Source: Rosellinia necatrix
Lineage: Eukaryota > Ascomycota > Sordariomycetes > Xylariales > Xylariaceae
Direction: 5' to 3'
Assembly: GCA_021209875.1 (NCBI GenBank)
Contig: JAGYVD010000007.1
Coordinates: 3,968,001 to 4,032,000, forward strand
Length of the DNA: 64,000 bases
Shown: one piece after another, positions 22,644 through 33,660 of the stretch
How the letters are laid out: each line of letters starts with the position of its first letter
Position numbering within the stretch: position 1 is the first letter of the stretch
Position numbers and translations under genes: made by a program
The notes under the pieces: model-generated
Seen by the model: only the letters and a program-made list of their open reading frames with translations
Told to the model about the DNA's origin: nothing
Database searches by the model: none

Positions 22644-25600
22644 CTATACCATACTTCTCTCGATCTCCGTAGGGTGACTCTCAATCCTATGCAGAATTAT
22701 TTCACGGCGTGGGGCTTTCTCCCACCACTTTGAGAAGTTGGCCATGATAATAGCGATGGCTATTGTGAAAGTGAGAAGAATGGAAATGACTCCAAAGAAC
22801 CAAGGCAAGCCAATTTTGTTCCCAATTACGCTCGGAGCATCTGGAATGGCGAATATAGCCTAGATAATGTCAACACACTATGTATCTAACCCCGGGGGTG
22901 TACATACCGCTGTTAACCCCGCTGGAAGGTAAAGAATGGTCATGTACGTGAGTACCTGAATTGTGTTGTTTTGGTTGAACGAATTCCGATTGTCTCGTAA
23001 ACTCAACACATCCGCCATCTATTCAGTATGATATTAGCCAAACTCTCTTCAACTAGTTTACGTAACCATGGACCCCTCACCGAATCCTTATACCGGGAGT
23101 TTAGATCGATCTTCCTCCCGAGTCTGATGTTGACTGCTTCCAACGCCACCATCCTGCTTTCAAAGCCTTCTAAGTACTCCTGACACATTCTCTGAAGGGC
23201 ATCGCTTCTCAGTGCTCTCCCCTGTTCAATTAAGTTAGCTACAGTAGGTATGTGCGTATTTTTTTGACAAGCAGGGGACATCGCATGACTAAGCCTCCGG
23301 CCCCGAGTCTCTGCTCAGCATAGGCCAAGATGCCATATACAAATTGTTGCAGAAAAACGACGCAGTTAATCCCAGTTGGAATTAACGGTCTATATAAACG
23401 GCCAACCCACTATTCCGTCACACAAATCGAATAATTGGCGACTACAAAGGAAAAAACAATTCTCTGATTTGCAATGACATCGTTCGTCCCTAAAACAACA
23501 AAACGTTGTAACTGTGATAGGAGGCACGACATACCTGATCAATCTGTGCCAACATGTCGCGTTTGGCCTCACGAACACATTTCACAGCGGTTTCCAAGCT
23601 GTTCTTTAGGTTATGGAACGATTCTAGGCTCCACAGCCCAAGCTTGAGCTGCGCAACCGAGTCTTTGTCCTTGATCCATCGATCCTCGTCGCGAATGAAA
23701 CTACCCTGTAGTATGTCAGTTATTCGAGTTCGGCTAGCGACCCAGGGAGGTTCACTTGCATCGAGTTGGAGAAGTTTCACAAACCAATCGATCGCCTCGT
23801 CGTACCCTTTAGTTATCTCCTCGCATAACACCCCTAATATGAGGAGAAATGCCAGACATCTAGCCGTTTGCGGTTGATGGACGAACGTCTGCCACAGGTC
23901 TTTGAGATCCGTACCGAGTAATTCCATTGCAGAGGGCGGTAATATGTCTGAAATGACTGTACACTTGCTGAAATCACCAAAGTCATTCGCCGAAAGAATG
24001 ATAGATGAAACCTTTAGTGACACTTGCTTTGGTTCGTGTCTCTCCCGTTCGGATGCGTCGGGGTTAAGGCGCGAAAATGCAGTCTTCAAACCCCTAGGCA
24101 TTGATATTTGATCATCTCGAATGTTTTGAGATTTAGGGAGGCTTTCCATCCCTCTTACCTTTGCCAACTTGGGTATGGCCAGGTTGAAACGCCGCCGAGG
24201 GAATTTTGGTAGGGAGTCAGGCACCTCTTTGTTGTCATCTATGTTGTCATGCAAGGTCCAGCTTCTCAGGGTTATTCTCGCCAACCACCGTCCATTTCCG
24301 TGACAAAAGAATCGAGATATTTGCTGGAGTTGGTTTGCAAACCCGTCTACAGCTTCGGGATGCAATACAAAAGTAAAAAGTCCAACAAGCTCAGTGTCAT
24401 CTTCTTCATTCTCGGTTGGCTCATTCACTACGCGTTCTCGGCTCTTCTCGCTCTTGGTCGTCTCTTGTATTGGAGCTGGTTCATTGACGAAGCTTATTCT
24501 TTCAGCACGATCCCCGGCCAAATAAAGATGACGGATTGAACTTACAGTAAGCGGTGCTGGACGCCCTTATCAACAAGCTAGTATAATTGATCAGCATATC
24601 TGTTGACATATACCTTAGTAGTAGGTACTCACACTGTCAGATAACACATCCTCAAGTTCTTGGTGCGCTGTAGGTTGTGGCAAACGTAGAACCATGTAAG
24701 GTTTGTCCATAACGTCTTTCGGAGGTTTTCTACCAAGTTCCTCCCATACTTCCGCCTCGGTTTTGGAGACTCTTATTCTTGAACCCTGACCTCTTTTACA
24801 ATCAACGCGCTCCTTCCAAGCCCTCAATTTCCCGAGCACCCTCACATCCCTGTTGCTGTTAGAAAAAATATCAATTACACTAATCCATTTGTGGTGTAAT
24901 AGATCTATGAGTAGTACTTTCGTCCACTCGTTCCTGCTCTTCTCGAGATAATCACGCATTTTGGCCGGAAGTCGCCTAAACTGTATCCACCTTTGGGTAG
25001 ATTGTCGTTTATAGTAATCTTCAGTATCATCGAGTGAGATAAGGGATTCTTTAGGATAGTATGTATGTGGTGGGCGAAATACAATCCAGTCAACCGGCTT
25101 GACATCGCGGTTTGGCTCAGAAAAGGAATTCTGAAAACTTCGGTCACTTAGGAGTGTGTCCGTAGAAGTCTGACTGGACCTGTCTGCGTCATCGGTTGAC
25201 AGTGCGTCGCTCATGTCTAACTCGACGTTTGGGTCCCGTGCTGCCCTTTCGTTATCGCCCTCTATCCTCAACCCAAACAATTCATCTCGGGATATATCCA
25301 GGAGCGTGGAAGCTATGACACAGGTTACCTCCGATCGAAGCCATCCTTTATGTTGGGTCGGATACTTCCGCTCCCAGGTGCTCAAGATGGTGCCCTCGGT
25401 CGTGAGAAAGGGGCAAAACTTTTGTCGAAATCTCTCAATTTCCTTTTTAGTTGTGTCTGCGTTGGCGTGGTCACCATCCATATATGCCACTTTGAGACGG
25501 CTGTGATGACAGAGGGCATGCACTTCCCATGGGCCTTCTGTAATGCCCCACTCATCTGCTGGATATTTCCCTGGATTGAGCAATTTGGTATACTCTCTCT

Positions 25601-27782
25601 GTCTAATGCGGTGGATGGCAAGTCCGTCCATCTTGTAATGTATAACATCATTGATATTCTCAGCATCGATTTCGCCGGCTAGAAAAGAAAGACGATCGAT
25701 AATCTCATCTCCTGGGACGTAAGGGGCTTTTGATGATGTCTTTGCTGCCAATGCGATGTTGGCGGCTTTAACCAACCGTCGGACGATGTTGTGCAGTTTG
25801 GCCATCTCCAACACCACATTAGTCTTCTTTTCGTCGGGTATGTTCAGCACATTCCAGCTCCACCTAAGAAGCGCCCAGATTGATCCGTAGTGGTACCATC
25901 TCAGCAGACAGATTTCGGTGGTCAAATCCTTTTCCGGAAGCCACTCATCTGATGGCAATCTGTCGGAATCCCACAGTGCACCGCGGCTTTCGCAATGGTT
26001 TGCAATTAACCATGTCGCAAAATTAAGTTGAAATTCCTCTCGTCTTGCGATGTCCTGAATACACTCGGGCCGATTCTTCACTACATACCATAGTGTAATC
26101 ATGACGTAGTAATATGAATGATCTGAACCACTGGATGGCTTTGCCAAGTGTACATTATCCACATTGCTCCGAGGCTTAATAAATGCCGTTACCAAGTAGT
26201 TGACAATCTGCCCTATGCAGTTCGTGATAAGTTTTATCTGCTCTCTCGCAGTCTCATGGCTTGTTGAAATATCATTTATGAAGTACCAAAGCTTTTTCTT
26301 TAGGAAAGGGCCCATGTTTTCGGGCCCAATTGTTGGCGAAGCATAGGCCCTCTGTTCAGGGCTGAGCTCAGCTAGTTCCAGGATTTTAGAACTGCCATAT
26401 TGCTCCAAGAAATCCAGTAGCTTGATAAGGAATTGAACTTTCCAGCTGGGTTCAATTAGCCAAGACTAGGTCCAGCATTTACATCAAAAGGGTTCACTTA
26501 CAATAGAGATTGTATATCAAGACCAGCCCGTAGGAAGATGTTACTCATGAGAGCTATAGAGCCGTGTTGCGAGGAGCTTTCTTCGAGCATGGCCGGGACG
26601 GTATCTACACGAAGAATCTTTTCCATGCAGCGCGCTACAAGGCTAACTTCGTTCAATTCTGACATGCTGTTGGCCTTCTGACCTTTCCATAAAAACAGAG
26701 TTTCCCACATAGCCCCAGTTGCCATGATCGAGAGAGGGTCGACTCCCAGGGTGGCGTAAAGTTCTTTGGAACTGAGTGGCTTTGGAAGAGATGAGGGACT
26801 GGTCAGGCTGATAGGGCCAAGCCGTAAAGCCGCGACGAACGTCTCAGTGCGCCCCTGAACACTGTAGATACTTCGCTCTGGTGGTTTCCATGTAGTTTGA
26901 TAAGTGCGAACACCGTCACGTGTTACTATTTCAGAGAGCGATATCTCCTCATATTCTTGTTTGGTTTCCACGTCCGGTGATTCGAAGTGACGGAAGAGCC
27001 TAGCTTCAAATCTAGAGTGCTCTTTTTCTGGCGATCCAATAGATCCAGACCGATCAGTGCCATCAATATCTTGCTGATATAAATACTCATATCCCGCTGG
27101 CTCCGAGATGCCAAGCGTTATACAGCAAATATCCGCAACTGGGTCGGAAATGCTCTGAATTCCTTGTTCGATTCGAAGGACTTGATATACCACACCATCC
27201 TTCACGTAGGAAAAGAAGACACATGTACCAGCTTCAACCCCCAGATGCTTGTTGTCGTCTGTATATCCATCTTCGTGTTTTAAAATCGTGTAGTCGTTCA
27301 CAGGCCAACGATAGTTAAAGCATCCTCTCCCCTTCATAGCGCCCAGGGATAGGCTTGGCTGTTTATTGTCGACTGTCGGAAGTAATTTCAAGCCAAACGT
27401 GGATTTTCCCCCAGATGTCAAGTGAGATCGCGCGAGGATTGACTCCAGGGTTAGCTCGAAGTGGCCGCGGGCCAAAATAAGACCCTTGCGCTCGCAAAGC
27501 GCAGACATCTGAAGGAGTTCGCCTCCATGATTGCAGGATGCTGCATATCCCGCGTCGCCAAAGTCAAAAGCAGTGGCTGGACGATTGTCGAATTGGGTGA
27601 AACTTGCGTAAGTCGAAGCTGAGACGTTAGAGGCACTGTTTTAGCTATGCCCGCCTTGAGCGATACAAGAAAGACATACAGCGGTGCTTTGGCTTCAGCC
27701 AATTGTAGGCCTCCTGCTTGTCTGTTGAGGAGGCTAGTCGTCCACGATGACTGTAAATTGAAGCCCTTTCATTGGAGACCAT
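22644..27782 (-). CDS. Very large CorA-like two-TM protein with a long uncharacterised N-terminal region
   Basis: Proposed single gene of about 1529 residues. Minus-strand exons: 27782-27680, 27618-26502, 26445-24633, 24556-24546 (tentative 11-nt microexon), 24492-23535, 23409-23290, 23221-23081, 23018-22908, 22859-22644. Every phase closes in this model. The N-terminus contains SFTQFDNRPATAFDFG and GYAASCNHGGELLQM, which read like a conserved fungal block of unknown function. The C-terminus has two membrane helices (about 1441-1463 and 1478-1499), laid out like a CorA-like protein (VLTYMTILYLPAGLTA). Here AIFAIPD replaces the GMN signature, so channel function is doubtful. The least certain parts are the microexon and the weak GTCATG donor after 23290. 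The role is unknown. It is convergent with the GMN-containing CorA-like gene. Confidence 0.75.
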
Positions 27783-28331
27783 GTCGCTTGATGTTTGATG
27801 GTTCGGCCGACTCGAGCATTCAGTTGGAGGTCAATTAACTATGCTCTAGGAACAATCGTCACTACGAGTGAATCGGCGAACTTGGGGATTGCGAGAGCGT
27901 ACGACAACTAGTGTGAATAAAAAGGGGGTAGCTAGACAGAAAATGAAGTTGGTAACCCACATCTGAACTACTAATGACCAATGCTGTATGCGGCTCTTTA
28001 CTTCGAGCACCCTGCCTACTCACCATAAACCCCAAGTAATCACATATCGGCAAGGCCTTGTAGTCTCCAACACATAGGACTCGGTATTGTCGCATGCATG
28101 TCCATGTATGCTGACAAGCGCAGCTGAACCGTCTTCACATGCCTAATCAAGCCCCGGATAACCGAGCAGGTCGGTCAATGGCTTGGTGTGGATGCGACCA
28201 GACCCCTCCACATGCGCCGGGAGGGGTTGTAATATTGGAGATGATGTGAGAAGCCACCACACTAGGCCTACATGAACATCGGAAACAATGTTTAGTTCGG
28301 GATACAAAGGTGGTCACCGAACCCGCTACAC

Positions 28332-28364
28332 GGGGTTAGCATGGGGTTAGCATGGGGTCAGCAT
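28332..28364. repeat. Three tandem copies of GGGGTTAGCAT
   Basis: An 11-bp unit; the third copy has one T-to-C change. It superficially resembles telomeric TTAGGG but is not in that register. Confidence 0.85.
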
Positions 28365-28530
28365 GAGGTTCAATGAAGATTGTGAGAAGCTGAGTGAGTC
28401 CAAGGAAGCTGATTACGCACACGGAGATGATCAACGCAGCCATCCAGTTCTAGATCTATCGGAGAGCCGCATCTGGCCATTGGGAAGTTACCGACTCTGA
28501 TAGGCAGGCCATATTGTGTAGTAGGTATGT

Positions 28531-28654
28531 AGCGGTAGTGGTAGTGGTAGCGGTAGTGGTAGTGGTAGCGGTAGTGGTAGTGGTAGCGGTAGTGGTAGTG
28601 GTAGTGGTAGTGGTAGTGGTAGTGGTAGTGGTAGTGGTAGTGGTAGTGGTAGTG
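28531..28654. repeat. Hexanucleotide array GGTAGT/GGTAGC
   Basis: About 20 copies. The first part has a higher-order 18-bp period (two GGTAGT, one GGTAGC). The second part is pure GGTAGT. Confidence 0.9.
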
Positions 28655-29325
28655 CCGCCATCGTAGTCTCTGTCTCTGTGATGCTCACATCCTCCGCAAC
28701 GACCGCCCTTGCCGTCGTATCACCGGTGGTTATTGCATCGCCCGCAGCAGTTGACAGCGGCTTTGGTGGGGTGTACCTTGCACTTTTGTGGGCCTAGCGT
28801 TCGGGCAGATCCGACTACCTTGTCTCAGACAGCGGGCCAATCTGCACACACTCCAGTGACTACTCTAAGCGAACAACAGACCAGAGGTGGACGGTGGACG
28901 AAGGGGTAAGGGGTGTGGTTTGTAGAGGAACAATAGGTATTGTGCATACCTAGGCTAGTCAAAAGCCTACGGCTGTCGATTGGCTCTCCCTATAGCACTG
29001 CCGATTTGGGATCTTGTTGATAGGCGCTCATTATGATTCATACTTCATCAGTGCAGCCACTAGCCTGTAATTGGTCGAAATCTGAAGTTCGCGTGGCGAT
29101 GCGGTGGGGTTAACTGCCAAAGCGCATATTCCTCACCTCTGAAAGGCTTAGTTTGGTGGCTCTGTCATACACTACAAACGCTGGATTGTTCAATGATGAG
29201 CCACGGATTCATCGCATCTCATCCACGAGGCAGATAACATATCTACTTATATTGCCTCTGTTGATTCAACTGTAGCAAGTATATAGGATAGATAGAAAAT
29301 CCACCCCATTCCATACCATCTCACT

Positions 29326-29400
29326 CAATACCATCATAATCAATACCATCATAATCAATACCATCATAATCAATACCATCATAATCAATACCATCTTAAT
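29326..29400. repeat. Five tandem copies of a 15-bp unit (CAATACCATCATAAT)
   Basis: Four identical copies and a fifth with one change, ending 119 bp before the ATG at 29520. It probably lies in the promoter or 5' UTR of the Rei1-like gene. Confidence 0.9.
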
Positions 29401-29519
29401 CAATACCTTAATCAGAAATACAAACAGCATAGTCTAAGACACTGAGCACAGATCCCATTACTACAGTCGCCATTCTTGAGCAACCCGGTTCAGACTCCCG
29501 ACTACTTGCAACGTCTCGA

Positions 29520-30593
29520 ATGCCAGTGACAATAACGACTACAACTTCGACTACAGCTTCAACTCTACCAATGAGCCTACCTTTCGGCCAGGGAACCGGC
29601 TCTGTCCCCATGCCCTTCGAGGCGTCGGTCGACTCTCCCGACGCGGCCATGCAACCATTCACGCCGGGGCAATGTCTATTCTGCCCCAGTCCCGCATCAA
29701 GCTTCGCCGACAGCGTGGCGCATATGCAGAAATCGCACGGCCTCTTCATCCCGCACCAGGAGAGCCTCGCGGTCGACCTCGAGACGCTCTTTAGATACCT
29801 CCATCTCGTCATCTTCGGGTACCGGGAGTGCATCCACTGCGGCACGGAGCGGGCCACCGTCCAGGGCGTGCAGCAGCACATGACCGGCAAGGGGCACTGT
29901 AGGTTCGACGTCTCGGAGCCGGACTCGGAGTTTGCCGAGTTTTACGACTTCTCGGAACCGGGATACGACCACGACGACGACGATGAAGAAGACGACGGGG
30001 AGGAGGAGGAGGATGACGGGGAGAACGAGGGGGGAACGAGGGATCTAGAGGAGACGGCGACGGGCCCGATCCGAAAGCTCATGCGGGCCGACGAAGACTC
30101 GATACGCCTGCCGTCGGGGAGGATCATATCGAGGCAGGCGGCGGCGCTAGGGGCGGGGCCGTCATCCGCGCATCCGCGCCGGCGGCCGCGGCCGCAGCCG
30201 CGGTCCGCGGCCTCGAAGCTCGACTATACGCCTACGGAGCCGACGGACGTGGGGGGAGAAGAAGAGGAGGAGCGGGAGGAGGAGCCGGCGCCCGACAATG
30301 AGAGACGCGAGGAGGGCGACACGCCGCCGCCGCTGCTGCTGCAGCTGTCGCGGCGGGAGAGGCGCGAGCGCGCGACGGCGACGTACGAGCTGGCGAGCAT
30401 GAGCGCGGGCGACCGCCACGGCCTGGCGCACCTGACGGCGGCCGAGCGGCGCGCCGCGCTCGCGGCCCAGCACCGGCAGGCGGAGAAGGTCCAGAAGGAG
30501 CAGGGGCGCCGGCGCGGCAAGATCGACCGCAAGGGGAACAAGAACCTCTACGCCTACTGGCACACCGAGACCCCCGTCTATCAGTGCGGTTGA
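29520..30593 (+). CDS. Rei1/Reh1 (ZNF622)-like C2H2 protein lacking the usual N-terminal finger
   Basis: A single exon of 357 residues. Two closely spaced C2H2 fingers are visible: C52/C55/H68/H73 and C104/C107/H120/H126. The segment between them (GLFIPHQESLAVDLETLF) is typical of the zf-C2H2_2 pair in Rei1/Reh1/ZNF622. Those proteins act in cytoplasmic maturation of the 60S ribosomal subunit. A long acidic tract follows (about 150-170), then LPSGRIISRQA, which matches the conserved LPSG block. A basic/Ala-Glu helix and the ending RKGNKNLYAYWHTETPVYQCG come last. Canonical Rei1 begins with a U1-type finger (C..C..H..H near the N-terminus); here the N-terminus is Ser/Thr-rich and fingerless. 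This is therefore probably a diverged paralogue. The 3' half is much more GC-rich than the 5' end. Confidence 0.75.
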   Translation: MPVTITTTTSTTASTLPMSLPFGQGTGSVPMPFEASVDSPDAAMQPFTPGQCLFCPSPASSFADSVAHMQKSHGLFIPHQESLAVDLETLFRYLHLVIFGYRECIHCGTERATVQGVQQHMTGKGHCRFDVSEPDSEFAEFYDFSEPGYDHDDDDEEDDGEEEEDDGENEGGTRDLEETATGPIRKLMRADEDSIRLPSGRIISRQAAALGAGPSSAHPRRRPRPQPRSAASKLDYTPTEPTDVGGEEEEEREEEPAPDNERREEGDTPPPLLLQLSRRERRERATATYELASMSAGDRHGLAHLTAAERRAALAAQHRQAEKVQKEQGRRRGKIDRKGNKNLYAYWHTETPVYQCG

Positions 30594-31812
30594 AGGGGCG
30601 GAGGCTATGGAGGGGGGTCCCGGGGGGGATGCGAGAGAGGATCGGGTTGGCGTGCCGAGCATTGCCGATAGGATGGCGTGGTCTTTGGACGCCCTTTCGG
30701 GGAGTGGGAGTGGAGGAATGTATTATACTAGGAATTGTGACGGCAGAGAGTTTTGGTGAGCGAGTTGAGACTTTTTAGCCGAAAGGGGGTTTGCCCATGA
30801 GGTAGTTACCCAATGAAGCCATCTACGCGCAAGGCATGTCTGTTACGATATTAGCACCTAACTTGAACACGGTATTATTACGTTCTATTCTGCTACCATT
30901 ACAAACATGCCGGATATATTGCTAACTATGGCTCGGTCGTGCTGGGTTATGTAACACGCTATATTTCTTGAACCCGCGTCGGGTAGACTTCATTCCTAAC
31001 TAGGTTGTCACGAAACCTAATCTAATTTCTGGGACTCCAGATACGGGCCGGAATATTGCTCAGGGACATAGTAGTGACCCTAGAAGTTAAGTCTTCTGTA
31101 AGAGCAAGAGCCCAGAGGGAGTGTCAAAATTAAGGGGCTATGGTTCACTTTACCTAGTTGATGTATCGGTCAAATGTAGATCCGAGAACGGCCTGAAGTC
31201 CATTATGCCCAGACCCCAAACGAATTTACCTAAGAACAATTAGTTACCTTGTCGCGTGAATACGAGAGGGACGCATCAGCCAATTAATACAACATAACTG
31301 CATGGCTCCGCCTACATCTTACCACCCGACTTAGCAGGCGGGGTATTGTAAACCCAGTACATCTTGAAAATCGGATGGTATTTTGGGCACAAAATTGGAA
31401 AGATTGGAACGGCCTAGGTCGAGAACTAAAATGACAGGCTTCAAGCCCGCATGAGCTGCGATGCGGAGCACGCACAGATACTTTCGACTGTGTGATATCG
31501 AATTGACCGAGTTAGCTATGTTGAATTGAGGGACTGCGGGTAGAGAAGATGCTGCATGCAATCCCCTCCCCAACCCCCGCCCTTTATCCGCTACTATTAT
31601 CCAAACTCCGTTTACGAGCATAGCTGTGTTTGGCAGCAATGGCACGTTACTTGCAGTGTTCGCCGAACCATGGTACGGATGTCGGCCACGAGAAAATGAA
31701 TGTAAATAAAATATACAAGACGAGAAGACGGAACGCGGGCGTGCTCCTCGACTCGTTTCCTATCTTGATCGATCCCGGAGCAACACAATTTATAATTTAC
31801 CCCTCATCAAAA
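30594..31812. other. Intergenic, nothing supported
   Basis: About 1.2 kb. Short ORFs (31284-31645 minus) have no motifs. An upstream in-frame ATG region of the next gene (from 31630) is judged to be 5' UTR. Confidence 0.5.
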
Positions 31813-32438
31813 ATGACATTCTCAGTCCGCTCCGGCAAACTTTATATTGCAGGTCTAGCACTTGTGTTAGTTGCTGCATTCTCGTCAGGCCCTATGCAAG
31901 GATGTGAAGCGGCGGTGATTGAAATCAGCATCGCCTCCACCAGTCTCGAGGAAACGACGACAACAACATCATCAATCAATCCGTGGCCAACAGACACAAC
32001 ATGTAAGTCGGCCAGCGGCAGCGGCGGTCGGAGGCAACTGCGTCTCATCCCGGCTCCCCACGTAGCACCGACAGCACGACTAATGCGCAGGCAGACACCT
32101 ACCCGTCCGCGAGCGAGTGTATTGTCGCGACCACGGGCGCCCCCGCCGGCGACTGCCTGCTCTCCGTCACGGCCTACAACGGCGACCCGGGGTTCGTCAC
32201 CAACTACTGCGGCCGCAAGAATTTCACGGCGACGGAGACGAGGACGTTGACGGTGGATTGTGGTGGGTGTGATAGGTTGACGGTGACCCGAAAGCGCGGG
32301 GGTTGTCCCATGGGCATCCCTCACACCAACACACCCACTCCGGAATCAAAGCCGTATTACCTTTATAGCTGGGAGTGCGCCAGTACCCCGGAGCCGGCGC
32401 TCCCTACCATTTCGGCTTGCACGACGTTAGGGGCGTAA
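31813..32438 (+). CDS. Small secreted protein with eight cysteines, no known family
   Basis: Exons 31813-32002 and 32095-32438 encode 177 residues. The intron has a GTAAGT donor; the second of two nearby AGs keeps the frame. The start at 31813 is chosen because it directly precedes a hydrophobic signal peptide (core LYIAGLALVLVAAFSS). A Ser/Thr-rich segment follows. The rest carries eight cysteines, including the compact VDCGGCDRLTV and RKRGGCPMG motifs. There is no transmembrane segment or GPI tail. The size, secretion signal and even number of Cys resemble small secreted or effector-type fungal proteins. No function can be assigned. Confidence 0.65.
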
Positions 32439-33660
32439 CTTGCTGGAGGCTACGGTGAATTGGGACCATTGGTGGACTATCGGTAGCTGACACCCTTACG
32501 CGATTACATTTGGGGGAAACCTGCGGTTCTGATATCGCCTGCCCGCTAGCAGAGGAAATTATAGATCATGTTTAACGTCTGATCCTGTGTGGGCCTTTGC
32601 TAGCAGACTTCGCTGCGCTCTTTCGTTTAACCTCATTTATTGACATCTTGGCGGCTATGGCACGGTTGTCTCTGCCAATTTTGAACATCCGTATTGAGAG
32701 TCTCGGGAACTTCCGAAGCTCAATGTATGATATGAGAGCCGCTGCATGAGGCACCAATGCCTAGGAAATCTAAGGTTAAGATGTGGAATCATTTTATGTA
32801 GAACCGCGTCAGCTGTAGAGGCAGATACTGGGTGCGGAGTCAATGAAGACTCCGTTGGGGGCCAAAGCCTCAATGGTTATGCAGGCGCCAGATCTTCCCG
32901 AGAATGCGCAGAGAATAGAAGGATATGTAGGATAACCACGGATTGAGCCTCGAACGGGCGATTGATTGGCTCACTTATAAGTTATGACTGCCAAACCAGC
33001 TGGCGGAAAGTCCCAGGGACCGAGTTATCGTAGTTATGTATATTGATGTCACGTGGCTTTACGGAGCTAAGCTACCATTCCTATATGTATGTCTGTACAG
33101 TGTCCAATGGGGAGGATGGAATAAGTGGAGACATCTAATATGGGGCGTGGCTGTGTTAGGTGCCTAGATGAGCCAAATGCCCCCTTGCTGCAGCAGCCAC
33201 GCATTTGAAATCCGGGAGAGACGGGGACCGCTGACGGGTTTGGCGGGCTTCTGCGACGGGCCAAGGACAAGGGAAGTCCACCCGCCATCATTCATTCAAC
33301 CTTCATCCGTCAACTCCCCGTCAACCATCCGTCGCTCATCAACCACCCGCCGCCCGCCATCAAACCATCAGCCTTGACCACTATTACGTCGCCTGTAAAC
33401 ACTCGCTTGCCCTCTGATCTTCTCTGCTCGGTCGAGCCTCGGTCGCGTCTCGGAATGACTGGCCTATTTTGATTTGCTTCAACCAGAGCAAAGGATTCCG
33501 CGCTTGCGTATGGTATTCGCGTTCGAATACCGAGATTGTCCAAATCCCCCTCCCCACGATCGCACACTCTCTCGCACCCTCTCTCGCACCCTCTCTCGCA
33601 CCCTCTCGCACCCCGTTCTCCCGTCCCTGGGCCTCCTAGACGGCTACGACTAGGCCCAGG
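32439..33660. other. Intergenic with a repeat near the CDC50 start
   Basis: About 1.2 kb without a supported gene. The last 100 bp hold a CTCTCTCGCACC-type 12-bp repeat (33565-33612). Confidence 0.55.
33565..33612. repeat. 12-bp pyrimidine-rich tandem repeat upstream of CDC50-family gene
   Basis: Nearly four copies of CTCTCTCGCACC; the last is shortened. It ends about 50 bp before the ATG. Confidence 0.85.

Larger units (their letters stand above)
27783..29519. other. Repeat-rich intergenic region
   Basis: About 1.7 kb between two divergent genes. It holds three tandem copies of an 11-bp unit (28332-28364), a GGTAGT/GGTAGC hexamer array (28531-28654) and five 15-bp repeats (29326-29400). 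No gene is supported; the Pro-Leu ORF through the hexamer array is a repeat artefact. Confidence 0.6.

Noticed and set aside
22644..27782. Three separate genes instead of one giant CorA-like gene
   Set aside because: The long ORFs follow each other in order, and GT..AG joins with matching phases link all of them to a C-terminal two-helix region; none has its own good start context.
28332..28364. Possible interstitial telomere repeat
   Set aside because: The unit is 11 bp (GGGGTTAGCAT), not TTAGGG in register, and only three copies.
28488..28688. Pro-Leu repeat ORF
   Set aside because: A translation of the GGTAGT hexamer array; no gene context.
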